Assembly: GCF_047495875.1 (NCBI RefSeq) | Contig: NC_092459.1 | Coordinates: forward strand, 21,871,795 to 21,935,794 | Reading direction: 5' to 3' | DNA from: Pithys albifrons albifrons | Lineage: Eukaryota > Chordata > Aves > Passeriformes > Thamnophilidae | Length of the DNA: 64,000 bases | Shown here: positions 39,351-52,700 of the stretch, piece after piece | Layout: every line of letters begins with the position of its first letter | Position numbering within the stretch: position 1 is the first letter of the stretch | Notes under the pieces: generated by a model | Told to the model about the DNA's origin: nothing | Database searches by the model: none | Seen by the model: the letters and a program-made list of their open reading frames with translations, nothing else | Translations under genes and position numbers: made by a program

Positions 39351-40120
39351 TGCGAGTTGCTCACCTTATTATTAAATTATTACGACTAATACTAGCATTC
39401 ATTAATATGAAATGCTGAGTGTGCACTCTGCTGCCACCCTTTACCACTGTGGTCAAGGACGCACCCGCTCAGGTATAAAGGAGGATGCGCTTCATTAAGT
39501 GTACGCTTATTTTAGGCGAAGAAGGGGAAAGGTGCGGGACAGAGGCCGCGGTGCCTCGGCGGGTCCCACCTGGGGACAGCAGCAGCCTAAGAGGATAGAG
39601 CTGCTCTATCTATAGCTTCCCAAAACAGCCTTTCTGCCTGGAAGCTTCGGGTAGACACTGAAAATTCTTATTTTTGCGTGGTGTTGCAGGGTCTGTGACA
39701 TCCCACTTGAAACACACCAGCTGCAGCGCGATTGAAAGGGCACTGAGCTGTGCACTCAGACCTGTGTGTATCCATAGTGAGTGCCTAGATCGACCATGTG
39801 GCACAAGTGCAACAAAACCAATGCTTTGAGTGATGTCAAGCTTTTAGCTTCCATACATTTTTTTTTTGACTGGGAAAAATGCAAGCCACTCACATCCCAA
39901 AAGAAATCCTAACAGAAATACCTGGACAGTGGGTTGTAAGGAAGGGCAGCAGTTAGGAAAAGATGGTACAACAGACATATCTGCACATTCTTAATGTTTT
40001 GACACAGCAGTCAAACACAACTTAGGAGAGTGTAGTGTTACTTAGAACCCTTTAAGTAATGATTTCTACCAGGAGGAAGGAACTTGTTTGCTTTCAGTTG
40101 GAATGTCTTTTCTTTTCCAG

Positions 40121-40206
40121 AATTGGGACCATGGCAATTGACTGGATTGGTTTTGCATATGCTTCATTGCTGGCTGTTGGAGGTGTTGTAGCATATACTC
40201 GTAAAG
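40121..40206 (+). CDS. TMEM14A: TMEM14A first coding exon
   Basis: The acceptor TCTTTTCCAG ends at 40,120, the ATG is at 40,131, and the exon ends CGT AAA G before donor GTAAAT. It encodes residues 1-25 plus one base of codon 26, covering the first membrane helix. Bases 40,121-40,130 are 5'UTR. Confidence 0.93.
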
Positions 40207-43200
40207 GTAAATTCTGGGGCAGTAGGATTTGGAAATTAAGCATTTGAATTTCCTCTATGCAATATAAGACATGAAAGTTTTGCTGTAATTAAATACAACT
40301 ACATCTTATATCCATCCTGCTCTGCTGTAAATGCACTGAGGCTCATGAGATCTACTTGGGTCAGCTTAAGAATATGAGTGGCAACTGATGAGGTTTCTTC
40401 AGGGCAAAGAGAGGCTGTCATGTTTTCTTTGACCTTCAGTGTATTTAGGACTTTCTTATTTCCTGTAACCATTCCTGTGCTGAGCACAGTAGATGATCTT
40501 TGCTTAAAGCTTACTTTCTACTGAGACATCCAGGCTTGATTCTGACATTTCCAGATGAACACTGGGAAGAACCCCTTTACGTGCGTCCTTTGATTTGGTG
40601 GTTAATTCTCTCATAGTGTTAGAATTGTGCCTTTTCACTCCAAGATAACGAGGCAGGATTTGGTGTAAAGCGCTTTTTTGGTATTTCAGTGATGTTTGCG
40701 GTCCCGCAGGTGGCGGTGCAGTGCCCGAGCCCAGCACCCGGCAGAGGTCGCAGCGGTACCGAGGACGGGCAGGCGGCTGCTCCAGGCTGGTCCCGTCAGC
40801 TCTCCCACAAAATCCCAGCCGTGCATTGCACTCCTTCCCTATAGCCATTATCCATCCCGACTCTTGTGATTTAGAGTCACTGTTTCACTTTGTGGTGTGC
40901 ACATGCTTTGCTCTGAGAGACATGGCTTCACTCTGAAAACACTTGCTATATATTTATGTTTGCACCCAGCTGCACTCACTGACTATCCCTTTCACCTGTT
41001 CTCTTCACTCTTGGTTGGTCAGTCTGTGTTACAAATGTAGAATTATTTTTTATTGGTAATGTTTTCCATTTTCTTGCATCGTCCTGATTAAAAATATTCA
41101 AAGTAACAGGACTGGGAGCTACGTGACATCCGAGGGCTGGATTCTTTATTTACAAATGTCTCAGGATCAGCTTAATCCAAATAATGCCTGGTGTGCTGAT
41201 TCTACACTTTTATCATATGGTACCTACTCAAATATCTGCTCAGGAACCTAAATATGTTACTGAAACTCTGGGATTTACGAACCAGTTTTGCAATAGCACT
41301 GAAAGCAGATGTTACTTTTAGAAGCTCTATTTTCATCCTCACTGCCATCTGATTGGGTTTTTATTTTTTATTAATTAAATGTGATATTGGTGATACCATT
41401 TTATTGTCCAGAACTGATGTCAGACTGAAAGGCTTTGTGATTACATGTGTTGTCCAATTTACTCTTTATATATATTGACACATTTCTGTCATTTTTGGAG
41501 ACTCTCAAGTGCTGTTGAGATATAGTTATAAAGAACAGATAGTTCAGAGAAATTACAGAATTCCTTCTAAAGATATGTATGATGGAGATAATACCCAATA
41601 GGTTTGTGCTTCAAGGATTATTTTTCCCAAATTGCAAGTGTTACTGGATCCTGATCATCTCCCTCTAACTTAGTTGACTTTCCCCTCATGCTGCAGAAGA
41701 AAATGACCCAACCACAGAAATAATACTCTCCGTTCACACTGGGCAAGCTATATGGACTGTGACAAAATCAATTCTTTTTTTGAAATATTTGGATAATACT
41801 GTGTAGAGAGAGAACTGCTGTATAAAGATTGAGCTTAAAGACATTGTATTGAGAAATGACCCTTGAATGGTTTCTTGCAGGTTCCAAAATCTCTTTAGCT
41901 GCTGGTCTCACCTTTGGCTCTGTGGCTGCTTATGGAGCTTACTGTGTAACGTGTGATCCGAGAAATGTGAAGATGTCATTGTGTAAGTGTTCTAGTACAG
42001 TAAACAAACAAACAGTATCCTGAATATGTAAAACTCTCTCTTTAAGTAAATTTTGAGTATTGCTATGGTTTAAATGTTGGATTTTAAGTAGAGTTTGACA
42101 TTTCAACTTAGCTTGCAAAATTCAAGACTTGAGCTGTGGAACCATTTGCAGGGTAAGAGAGATCATTCACACAAAGCCAGCAGGTGTGTTACCTGGCAGC
42201 ACTTCCTTTTATTAGATGGTTACCCAACACTGCTCATATTGTGAAATCCAGCTGAGAAACATGGGATAATACTACAATAAAATCATTTGCATTAGAGAAT
42301 AGAATGCAATTTGAGCAGTAAAGTAAATGTGGGATCAAGTCTTGCATAATGTAACGTATCCTCAGCTCCCAGTGAAACAAATAGTTTGACTTAGCTATGA
42401 AACCCTGGCTATGTTGTCATGAAACCCTCATGGAGGCAAGAAACTACAATCCCGAAAGGGGACATTAACCTTGCATGACTGATTTGCAATAAGAGCTACA
42501 GGGACCTTGTCTTACTCATTGTTTTAGCAAAGGTGGGTTAGGCTTTGGTTTCACATGCAGAAATGCATTTAAAATGCATTTAATCCAGATGATGTGAGTC
42601 CTTAAAATTCATGGTATACTGTTCATGCTGGCTTTGTGCTTTATACCAATCACAGTTAGACAAAATTCCATTTGAAAAAAATGGAGCATTGTTAGCCAAG
42701 TGTTCCCACCGAGTTCTTTAATAAAGGTGATAATGGTGTACCTGATCTGCTCCTAGATGACCTAAGATTGGATTTCCAGTTTTGCCACTGTGGCCTTGCC
42801 CAGATTAAGTTAAGCCACTCTTTTTACAAAAAAACAAAACGTTTTTTGATTGAAGACATAGCCTTAAGTATATGTAAATTTGTAATCCTTCATTGTGAGA
42901 TGCTTTTAAGTAGCATATGGAATTGTACTTTTATGAGTCTGTTAAATCACTAATTTAGATACAGATATTGTGGAAGGGGAGACTAATTAAAATGTACTAA
43001 ATGTTGCCTGTTTTCCAATTCCCTGGTTTTGGAAGGGCTAATACAAAATTTCCATTAATGTGCTTGTGAACATCAGATATACTGAAATAGCATTTTGTAT
43101 TCCATGTAGAAATAGGCATGTGAGGATTTTCCCTCAACTGAAGAAATGTTCATATTTAGTAGAAGTTACAGCAATACAGATGAGATAGAGTTCACTACAC

Positions 43201-46200
43201 GTGCCTTAGAAAATTCTTATTATGTAGAGTAAAAGGAACAAAAACTTTCTGTCTTAGTTTACAATGTTTACAAAGAAATCATGTTCTAATTGCTTAAAAC
43301 CTAAACATTTTATTGAACTTTAGCTATGAACAGTTGGCCTCTTCATCATCCACATGTGCTGAATGTAATAAAGAAGGTGGTAATTTTCCCTGAAGTGAGT
43401 TAGGGAATATGTGTATGATGTACTCTGCCAGGGCCAACCATTCAGGCTGCCCAAATCTCTTCCAGCCTGTTGTATGTCAGTCTGCAAGAGAATGTCTTCT
43501 GGCTGCTAGATACATAGGTACCTGAAATGAAAGAAGAACTCAGTAGGAAAACTTCAGAGGAAAGAAAAATTAGACACATTCAGAAACATCCACACCTTAA
43601 CAACCTTTGGGGGTTACTCTATATGATACTTGAGAATAGTATGAGCTTTCTGTAATAAATGTGCATTGTGTTTGTAGAAAACCAGAATGCTTTCACTTAA
43701 ACCTAACCTGCCTAGTATGTAAGTGTGCTATTCACAGTGCAAGTTGATTTGGATCTGAAAATGATCCACCAAATTGAATTTGTTATGATTTATGAATTTC
43801 TTTGACTGATACAAGGTGAAACAGTGAATGCATAGCACTTTTGAAATCAGGTCTAAAAGCTGAACATCTTAAAAAGTCAGTGGCACATATGAAAAGCCAG
43901 ATACTAGCAACTGGAAAAAAAGAACATTACAGAGAGAACATGCTTTGTAGCTTGTAATAAATTGTAAATATATTCAGGGCTCTGGCAAGACACATACTGT
44001 GGAATAGTCCACTCTTCAGACATTCCTGAGAGGATCAAGGGTATGGGACTAGAAAATCAGAGTAATGGATAATGGAGCATAATGGGGTTTTTTGCAGGGT
44101 AACTTTAAAGAATGCACAGAGTTCTGCAAGGTACTTGTTACTGTCAGAACTTGTTTTATAATGCTGAAATGAGTTTAAAACTAATTTTTGACACCTGTGA
44201 ACACAGGACTGTCCAGAGGATTAGACAGTAGGGTTTGAAGATAATTAGCCAGATGGTTTTTAACTGCTCCATATAAATAAAGGGAAGAGATTTGTCTAAC
44301 TGCCATTACTTTGGCTGCAAGAGTGATAAAGCCCAGCTGCCCATGAGAAGTCCTGCCTCTGTGCCCACTTCGAGGAAGCATTTCAGGTGACAGTTCTTTA
44401 ATGAAGCCAGCTATCTTGGCAGTTTTATGTATTCTCTGCATCACCAGCAGGTCAAATGAGGTGATTGTTCCACTCTGCTCCCACACTTTTAGTACTGTGA
44501 GCAGTTTGGGGCACCATAATATAGAAAGACATCAAGCTATTAGAGAGCATCCAAAGGAGAGCCGTGTGGGTGGTGAATTGTTAGGAGGTGAAGCTGTATG
44601 AGGAACGGCTGAGGTCACTTGGGTTGCTTAACCTGGAGAACAGAAGACCGAGGGGAGAGCTCGTTGTGGGTCTTCAACATCCTCCTGAGGGGAAGCAGAG
44701 GGGCAAGTACTTCACTCTTGTGGCCATGACAGGACTCGAGGAAACAGAATGAAGCTGAGTTGGGGGAGTTTAGGTTAGATATCAGGAATAGATTTTTCAC
44801 CCAGCTGGTGGTTGAGCAGTGGAACAGACTCCCCAGGGCAGTGGTCACAGCACCAAGCCTGTCAGAGTTCATGAAGTGCTTGGACAACACTCTCAGGCAC
44901 ATGGTGTGATTCTTGGGGTGTCCTGTGCAGGGACTCAATGATTCTGATGGGTCCCTTCCAACTCAGCACATTCTTTGATTCTCTGATTCTCATTTACGTA
45001 GTACTCTGCAGCCATAGTTCTGTATGAAATCCCCACACCTGATGAGTTCATTGCTGCCTCCGTTTCTAGGTAAAAGTATTCCAGAAAGAAGATGCAACTT
45101 CTTTCATGATGTTTGTTTTCTGTTGCTTGTGCAGCATTTGTTGCCCTCTTGGGCTGCCATTGTAGCAAAAGGAAACAAGTGAACTTGTGGTCAGGGTGAC
45201 AGAGATGTTGATATTCTGTAGCAAAAACAAGTGGCAATCTAGTTTTTAAAGCTCAGCAAATAAAGAGCTAATATTCTAAAAATAAAACAGAAAAAAAAGT
45301 TGATTGTGCTAGCTCCTTGAATAGTTAGAAAACAGCTGCAGTGATACAGGGTGCTGGAATTTATAAGACTCTCTTCCTGTAATTCAGCATACATGTTACT
45401 GTTATGGCAAAGATTCTTCCTCCTTTATTTGTATCCCCAGGAATGTAAATACAGGGGAGTAGAATGCACTGTTTTAGCATACATAGAGTAGGATATAGCA
45501 TTCTGCTGCCATGGAAACCTTATTTGTAGCTGAAAGAAATCATAGTGGTGCATTTTGGAAAAGCAAGAATGTTTTTATAGACCCTGTGTCTGATGTAATT
45601 TTATTAAACTGCAGTTCATAGCAAAACAGCACTGACCTTTGATAACTGTTTCTGATTGGTCCACTGGTAGAAGTGAGAACATTAATGTATGTCATTGTCT
45701 TTTACAGTTACATCTTTTCTTTTGACCATTATAATGGGAATGAGGTTCAAGAGGTCCAAGAAATTAATGCCAGCTGGACTAGTGGCATGCCTGAGGTACA
45801 CATATATTGACGATCTTAATGTAAAGATTTCACTGATTTTCAAATAGTTGCCATTTGACATCTGATTCAAAGCAGTATCAGTGGAACTCACTATCAGTCA
45901 GCTACTGTATAGCTTAAGTGAAATTAGTTTGAAGGTCACAGTCCTGTTTACAAGGAACAGCTTTTCCATCTCAGTAGCTGGATACAGCTGATAAGACGTG
46001 ACTTTCACAGCACAGAGTGGAGAGGTCTGCAATTAAATATTAGTGCATATTGATAAGGCTCATAGAAGAACCTGGATAAACCTCAGTGGTTTTGAACACA
46101 TATGCATAAAATTAGTTTAATTTCATACAACAGAGTCATCTGAAAGAAAGGCTAACACTGTGGTTTAGAAGCACTGCATTCATAACTCCAGGAAGCATGC

Positions 46201-46840
46201 CACAATTCAAAACCAGAACATTTTTGACCTGACCTAAGAACTTTGGTTAGTATTTCTGCAAATTATGATGTTTCTAACCATTCTGACTGCTTTACTGCTG
46301 CTGTTTGGCACTCTGGAAAACATCATTTTCTGTACTTAGTATTTTGGAATTAAATTATGTAGTTAAGTCAAAACTTTTTTTTTCCTAGTGAGTCTGTAAG
46401 TCAAAACGTTTTTCAACTCTTAAGTCAGAATCCCCGTCTTCTGAAGGAATAATACCTGTTGCTTCATTGTTACCAGATTTAATATAGTACCATTCTGTTT
46501 TACTCCAGTTACATACAGGAAGATAGATAAAAATCAGATGCAAATTGTCAAGATGGAAAATTTAAGAATCAGGGCTTACACCAGAGAATATTACTGTCCA
46601 TTGTGGATCGCTCTTCCAGCCTAGGTGAGCTGTGTGTTTCAACAGACACTGAGACTGTAGATTTAGACACTGCAAAAGATTATTTAGCAGAAGGTCTAGT
46701 GTCAGCTATTTATGAATGCCCTGTTATTTAATGATGACTTTCATTGGTTTTATTCATGCAGCAACCATATTTATGTTTTTTTGGTTTGTGTTTTTTGCAG
46801 CCTTTTGATGATTTTGAGGCTTGTTTTTATGCTGCTGTAG
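40121..46840 (+). CDS. TMEM14A: Transmembrane protein 14A, complete coding region over four exons
   Basis: A small multi-pass membrane protein of the TMEM14 (UPF0136) family; the human protein has been linked to mitochondria or ER and to suppression of apoptosis. Coding exons are 40,131-40,206, 41,881-41,982, 45,708-45,795 and 46,801-46,840, all with GT/AG borders and matching phases, giving 101 aa (human 99). The start MAIDWIGFAYASLLAVGG fits the family's GFGYA motif. Residues 27-45 (SKISLAAGLTFGSVAAYGA) are the second helix, then the CDPRNVK loop, FTSFLLTIIMGMRFKRSKK, and MPAGLVACLS followed by LLMILRLVFMLL. The C-terminal MILRLV motif favours TMEM14A over TMEM14C. The chosen ATG lies 10 bases into its exon in a good context (GGACCATGG). 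The gene converges on the GSTA gene. Confidence 0.95.
41881..41982 (+). CDS. TMEM14A: TMEM14A second coding exon
   Basis: The acceptor TTTCTTGCAG ends at 41,880; the donor GTAAGT starts at 41,983. The 102 bases encode SKISLAAGLTFGSVAAYGAY and the CDPRNVKMSL loop. Confidence 0.95.
44470..44995 (+). mobile_element. CR1 LINE fragment in TMEM14A intron
   Basis: A sense-orientation CR1 3' region: TGAGCAGTTTGGGGCACCAT, GGAACGGCTGAGGTCACTTG, TTTTTCACCCAGCTGGTGGT, GAGCAGTGGAACAGACTCCC, ending in the ATTCTTTGATTCTCTGATTCT octamer-type repeats. It lies between the second and third coding exons. Frames of about 100 codons on the minus strand here are LINE shadows. Confidence 0.92.
45708..45795 (+). CDS. 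TMEM14A: TMEM14A third coding exon
   Basis: The acceptor GTCTTTTACAG ends at 45,707; the donor GTACAC starts at 45,796. The 88 bases encode FTSFLLTIIMGMRFKRSKK and MPAGLVACL. The basic RFKRSKK turn between helices 3 and 4 is a family hallmark. Confidence 0.95.
46801..46840 (+). CDS. TMEM14A: TMEM14A last coding exon
   Basis: The acceptor TGTTTTTTGCAG ends at 46,800. The exon completes the split Ser codon and reads LLMILRLVFMLL to TAG at 46,838-46,840. The 3'UTR continues to ATTAAA at 47,019-47,024; a second signal, AATAAA at 47,366-47,371, could give a longer form. Confidence 0.93.
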
Positions 46841-47018
46841 GAGAATTGAGCAACTTAAGAATCAAGCATGACTGCCACGCCCACTGAACAAACAGACATG
46901 CTCTCCATACTTCAACAAATTTGAACACAAGTCTTACATTGCATTTATCTTTTCTGTAAAAGATCTGTACCTGTTATTTGATTGACATGTGCTGATATTT
47001 TGCAAGCTTTTTTAAAAA

Positions 47019-47045
47019 ATTAAAATGTTTTCTTGATGTATTTTG
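47019..47045 (+). terminator. TMEM14A: TMEM14A poly(A) signal (ATTAAA)
   Basis: ATTAAA at 47,019-47,024, about 180 bases after the stop, with TG-rich sequence following (TGTTTTCTTGATGTATTTTG). This is the common variant signal. Confidence 0.55.
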
Positions 47046-47374
47046 ATCTACTTCCATTGAAGCAATCTGTTAACTCAAGGCATCTTTGTCTATCAAAGTT
47101 TGATCACTTTTAGGGGTGCTGAGCAGCCCAGGAAAGTGAATTTGTCTTGCACTGTATCTCTGAGAGAGGATATATATAAACACATCTTTATGTTAAAAAG
47201 GTATCTTGTATTGAAGCATAATTTTGTAGTTTCTGAGATTAAATAATCAGTTCTAAATTGATGAAGTCTCAGGCCTGTACTGTGTTGCACTAGAGACCCC
47301 ACCTTCTTTCAAACACACGTTCTTATTCCGCTGGTTCTAAATCTAAAAACTATGATCTGTTTTCAAATAAAATG

Positions 47375-49475
47375 TAAAATACTCAAAGCTTCTCAGTTTT
47401 CTATGCAGATGACTCTTCAGTGGAAGAGTCTGGTGATCTGCTTTGTACTGTAGTGGTTTAAAACATATATACCATGCTGTACCTTGCCACTGACACGAAT
47501 CATGGCTGAGAAAGGTTTGCCATCCTGCACGAGGTTCCAAACTCTCGGTACTCTTGAACACATTTGCCATTCTGGCCTTACACATACAAAGGAGACTGTT
47601 CAATCATAAACTATTCAGGATTAAAGTTGCTTTGGTTTCCATAAAAAATAAGTATTCCCTGGGCCTCAAAGCTTGGCCCAGACTGTCTTCTGGCCTTCAG
47701 GGAGTGTACAGCCAAAACATTACAAAACACAGTATGGATGAGTGCACTTCTGAAGACAAAGAGAAATTTTGCTTCTTTTCATTTTTTTTCATACAAAGCT
47801 TGCTTACAAAAACTGTCGTGTATCAGATCTCAAGGCTGCACAAATCCACCAGGGGAATACCAAGCTTGTTCTTGGCAGGGGCTTAGGTGGTAACAAGGTG
47901 TTATGGACAGCTCACATATCTATGGCACAACTGACAAAAGTGGGGGAGGAAACACACAACACACAAAAACCCCAAACCACAGACTGCAGCACTGGAATCT
48001 TTTGCTAACAAATGTCGGAATCAGTCACCTCCAGGTGTTTCCAGGCTCACAGGTGATTGAGCTGTATGTTAGTTTTCAGATTGGGATGACATCTGGACAA
48101 ATAAGATGTGGTTCATTTCTCCATGAAGTAGAGCTTCAAGGCATATCATGTACAATAGCAGGCTCAGGTATGCATATTTGGATACCTGCAGCATAGACAC
48201 GGTGAATGCCTTAGGCTAAGCTCCAGTGAAAAGTTTAGGCAACCTAGTGCAGAAATGCAGAAGCCAGCCTGCAGTTGCTGCTACCCTGGATCCTAAATGC
48301 AGTAAAATGTATTTTAGAGCATGTCGAGAGATGAGCCTTCTGTGCATTCTCTGAATTGGCTGTGGGGGCTGGGCGAGCCTCCGAGCCCCACTGTAATCCA
48401 GAAGCTAGTGCTGAAATTCCTGAGCAGCCAAAACAAGTAGCGTTCTCAGCAAGTCCAACATATCCCTATGGGACTAAGAGCTCATAAAATGTAACAGTGA
48501 TGTCCTGTGCCAGTCTCGATGGTTCCTAAATTATAGCACTTACTTGTTTTTAACAGAGAAATAGCTCAATGAAATGAGTACTATGGTGGGCATGTTAAAT
48601 ACTGTTAATGTAATTTAATGTACAATTCGGAACTCAGCAGTGCCCAGGTGATTGGGGCGCTTGCTGTTTGTACCTCTGAGATGCATATGGCTTTTCTTAG
48701 GCACAAGTCAGAAAAGGGGTCAACTTTGCTGGGCAGCAATTCTGTATTTCCACTTTTGTTTCCGTAATCAGCTTGAGTCCTACTGAGAAAAACAACTAAT
48801 TGCAAAGGATAGTTTATGGCACTGTTCTTCGATGGTTCCCATGAAATAAAGGATAAAGAATCTGAAATGGTGGTAAATGCTTTAAGCACTGTTGTGGTAA
48901 AACTAACTTTCACTGAAAAGGTAAGCAGCCAGTACAGTTCTCTTTACAACTACTTGGGAAGTGTTTGGAGAAGGTAAAACCTTACCAAAAAATCATTCAA
49001 GGGGCATTTGCCTCACTGCCTATTCAGTCAAGCAGCAAAAAAAAGAACAAGCGAATAGGAACTTTCAATGGATGAAAACTGCAGTAGGTCAATTAAACAC
49101 AAGTACTTAGATTTTTCAGTGAAAAAAATAGCCAAGAGATTCATGTGTGTCCATAAATTTAGAAGAATCATGAGTTTATTTTAAAAGTTTTCATTGATTT
49201 TTTTTTTAAACTGTAGCTCTGAAAGTAAAGACAGCAGTGAAATACAGCAGAGGACAGTGAACTTTCGTCTAGGATACAACCCAGAGAGCTAACCCAAAAG
49301 ATTGGAGGCCTGAATTTAAATGGCTTCGCCATTTTTATGGACTATCTCTTCTCTCCTGTAATTTATAAAGGAGAAGATGGGAGGTGGGGTGGCTTTCAAC
49401 AGTACTCTGGAAAACACAGTTGAAACATGTCACCTACCAGGCATGTACTGTAACTGAACACACACAATGTATCAG
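47375..49475. other. Spacer between convergent TMEM14A and GSTA
   Basis: About 2.1 kb between the two 3' ends. Nothing recognisable as an exon or a named repeat. Confidence 0.45.
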
Positions 49476-49486
49476 TATGTTTTATT
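49460..49486 (-). terminator. GSTA: GSTA poly(A) signal
   Basis: The minus strand reads AATAAA at 49,486-49,481, about 175 bases after the stop codon, followed by a TGTGTGTTC-type GT-rich stretch. It is the first canonical signal after the stop. Confidence 0.6.
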
Positions 49487-49659
49487 TCATGTAACTGCTT
49501 AATGAAGTACCACTTTCTGGAATCAACGGGTCCAAATTAGTCTTTTAAGTGTATTCTGTTTCAACACTGGCTATGTGATGCAAGCTACAGAGCACATCTG
49601 TGCAATTTACAATTACCACAGCCCTGGTAAGATACTATAGTTGTGTTATCTTCAGCCGA

Positions 49660-49782
49660 TTAGATGTTGAATATTTTCCTCACAACAGCAACAAACTTCT
49701 CATCTGTTGGTGGCTTCCTCTGGCTGCCAGGCTGCAAGAATTTTTTGATTGTTGGAATGTTGCTGATTCTTCCTTTAAAAGC
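49660..49782 (-). CDS. GSTA: GSTA last coding exon
   Basis: The acceptor CTTCTTACAG is followed by [30 protein letters not shown] and [10 protein letters not shown], then TAA at 49,662-49,660. The last stretch is the C-terminal helix that caps the hydrophobic site and keeps Phe220. Confidence 0.95.
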   Translation of the reverse strand, partial: AFKGRISNIPTIKKFLQPGSQRKPPTDEKFVAVVRKIFNI

Positions 49783-52700
49783 CTGTAAGAAGCACCAGTA
49801 AAGCCAATGAGTGTAATGAAATTACTACTCCATCCTTTATAGCTTAAAAATCACATGACTTGAACTTTTATTTGTCAGACATACTTACTAAACAAAGAAA
49901 GGTAGTAGCTTCTTTTGATCTGTAATGCTTGTGCTGTAAAGTTTACCTTAGTTTCCCAGATGGGGATGGGAGAAATTAATATTAAAGAGCTAAGATTAAT
50001 CTAGTAAAAACTGGAAGAAAATCATAAAAAGCAAAAAATCCACAGCAGATGTATATGGGGGGGGGGGAAGGCAAGAACAATACCTAAGTGCAAAGCACCA
50101 CTGAAGTCAAGACAAGAAACTTGTCTTGTATATGATTTCTTCAAAATACTATTTTGCTAGCAAAAACAAAAGGACAGGAACTGCACACACACAAGGCTGC
50201 AGACTTCCCCTCCTGACTCTCGTTGCTGTGTTTGAAGACATGAAATTAGCAGTTAAAGGATCAAAGTGGTAGCATTAATAAGCAAATTCCTGCCAGCTGA
50301 GAACAGCAGGAACAGTAGAGCTGGAGAAAAGTGAGGCCCCAGCAGCTCTGGGGGCAAGGCAGTGCACATGAGTTCAGGGGTTTTTGTAGTCAATAGAAAT
50401 AGAGAACCATCAGTACAACGGCTAAAAAGATGTAAACATCAGTTAGCTTTTAACACTGGTCACTGATGTGGGCCTGTTACATTCCATACTGAGATCAGAT
50501 GATTACTAACCTGTAGCAGAGGGAATGCAGACAGTATATCAGGCTTACATTCTTCTGCCATTAAGATGGCTTCCAGCAGATGGATGTCTGCCCAGCTTAA
50601 TTTGTTGCCCACAAGATAATCCTGTCCATGATCTTTTAAGGCCTATAAAAGATGAACAAATAAAAAAGGTTCAAAAAGTCATATAGGATGTAATGATTTT
50701 CTCTAGGTATTTCTTTACAGACAGATTTCTGCAAAAACACACAGCAGAGCAAGCCACGTAAGAACCTATGAAGTTAAAAAGTGATAGATATTCTTTATCT
50801 AAAAATAAGAACTCATCTTTCAGCATGTGTGGTTCTATCTCTCACTCTAACCTACTACACCAGGTAGCTGTATACCAAGTCCAGTACCCCAAGAATGACT
50901 TAATCACACAAAAGAAACAGGACCAAAGTAGCCAGGACAGTTTATATGTAAGTACCCCTTGAATTTTGTATAAAAACATCAAATGAATTTTCTTTCAGCA
51001 AAATTTTATATATATATATAGATATATATATAAATATATATATATAAACTATATATATATAAATATATATATATATATACACTATATATATATATATATA
51101 TATATAAACTCTGATTACAGAAATGCTTGATTATGTAATTTACATTGTTATTTTACAAGGCAGCCTCTGTGGGCTTTGCCTGTACAATTTAAGGCTCTGA
51201 TAAAGAGGGACATGAAATTGCATCAAGTCCTGTATTTTTCTGAATGGACTTCAGCTGCCAAGGATTCAAGCTGGAAACCCAGCTCAGCTCTGAAACAACA
51301 CAGCTTTGTACCCTTGGCCCAGACTTCCAAGGAGACCACTATGCTATGAAAAAGCGCAGTGAGAAAGTCTGTGCAGTACAACCATGTACAATAAAAAATG
51401 TAAAGTCACAAACAGAAGAGGACTCTTGAGATGAGGATCAACCAGGAAAATGTTAACATAAAAAAATAAAATATCCTTATGGGAAAAATGAAAAAACAGA
51501 ATGAACAGCAAGCTGGTAGAAAATGGCAACTCAGTAATATTCAGGCAATATTCCAGGGAGAAGCAAACAACCCATACCCTCCTGACCAAGTCTTCCCTGG
51601 CCAATAAAGACTCTTCATGTGCTCTGTGGGAGTGACTAGCATATCAATGCCTTCCCTCACAACTCATTAAAGGCTAAGTCTTCAGTGCATGCTAGCCAGT
51701 AAATAATTGCTTTATGCTTTTTAAGCTAGATACATCCTGTTTGCAGAGCCTCTTTGTGCCCACTTAAGGATGCCCCCAAGAGCAACTCAGAGAAAGACAA
51801 TCATAGCCTCTCAGTACAATACATTTAAGCAATGGATTTAAAAAAGATCATAGCATTAGATGCTTAACTGTAAAGCACAATTACATTTAACTGTGAACAA
51901 CAAGAATAAAAGGAAACTGAGGGGAGACCTAATCACTTGCTACTACTCCCTAAAAGGAGGTTGTAGTGATGTGGGGACTTCCAGGTAACAAGTGACAGGA
52001 CAAGAGAAAATGGACTCAAGTTGTACCAGGGGAGGTTTATATTAGAAGAATTTTTTTAGTACAAAGGGTTGTAAAGTACTGGAACAAACTATCTGGGGAA
52101 GTGGTGGTCTAACCATCCCTGGAAGTGTTCAAGAAACAGGTGAATATGGCACTTGAGGACATCGTTTAATGGCAAACATTGTAGTGGTGCTGGGTTGATG
52201 GCTGGACTTGATGATCTGAAAGGTCTTTTCCAACTTTAACAGTTCTATGGTAATATAATACACTTTCAGGCAAGAAGTTCTGAAGGCTAGTGCAAGTACT
52301 TAAGTGGGCCATTTTTGCAAAATGCTAAGAGCCATCAGCCACTAAGCCAGGTTTAAAAAGAAGGATCTGTGTGACAGTTGAGGGGCACCAGGTCCCAGGA
52401 GCTAACCCGTTACCAGAAGGGAATGTGCTCCCCTTTGTCCGCTGCCATGTGGCCTCTGAGATGCCCCAAAAGAGCCACACAGAGACCACAGGAGAGGGAT
52501 GAGACAGAGACCTTTATTAACATGGGTAGAGGTATTTAAAGGTTTTGGGAGGATTCTAGCTACTACCAATAAGAAACCAGGGATACTACTAATAGAAAAG
52601 GGTAAAATAAAGGCCAATAAGAGAACTTATTGAAACATTTTGAAGGACAAATTCATGCAGTCCTAGCTAGTGAGATAATGGTTTTCTTAGGAGATTTTGG

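Noticed and set aside
38522..39418. Open frames up to 298 codons on both strands in the TMEM14A CpG island
   Set aside because: Extreme G+C removes stop codons in all frames. The translations are low-complexity Arg/Pro/Ala/Gly with no domain, and the frames overlap on opposite strands.
44615..45237. Two minus-strand frames of about 100 codons
   Set aside because: They are antisense to, or just beyond, a CR1 LINE fragment inside a TMEM14A intron.
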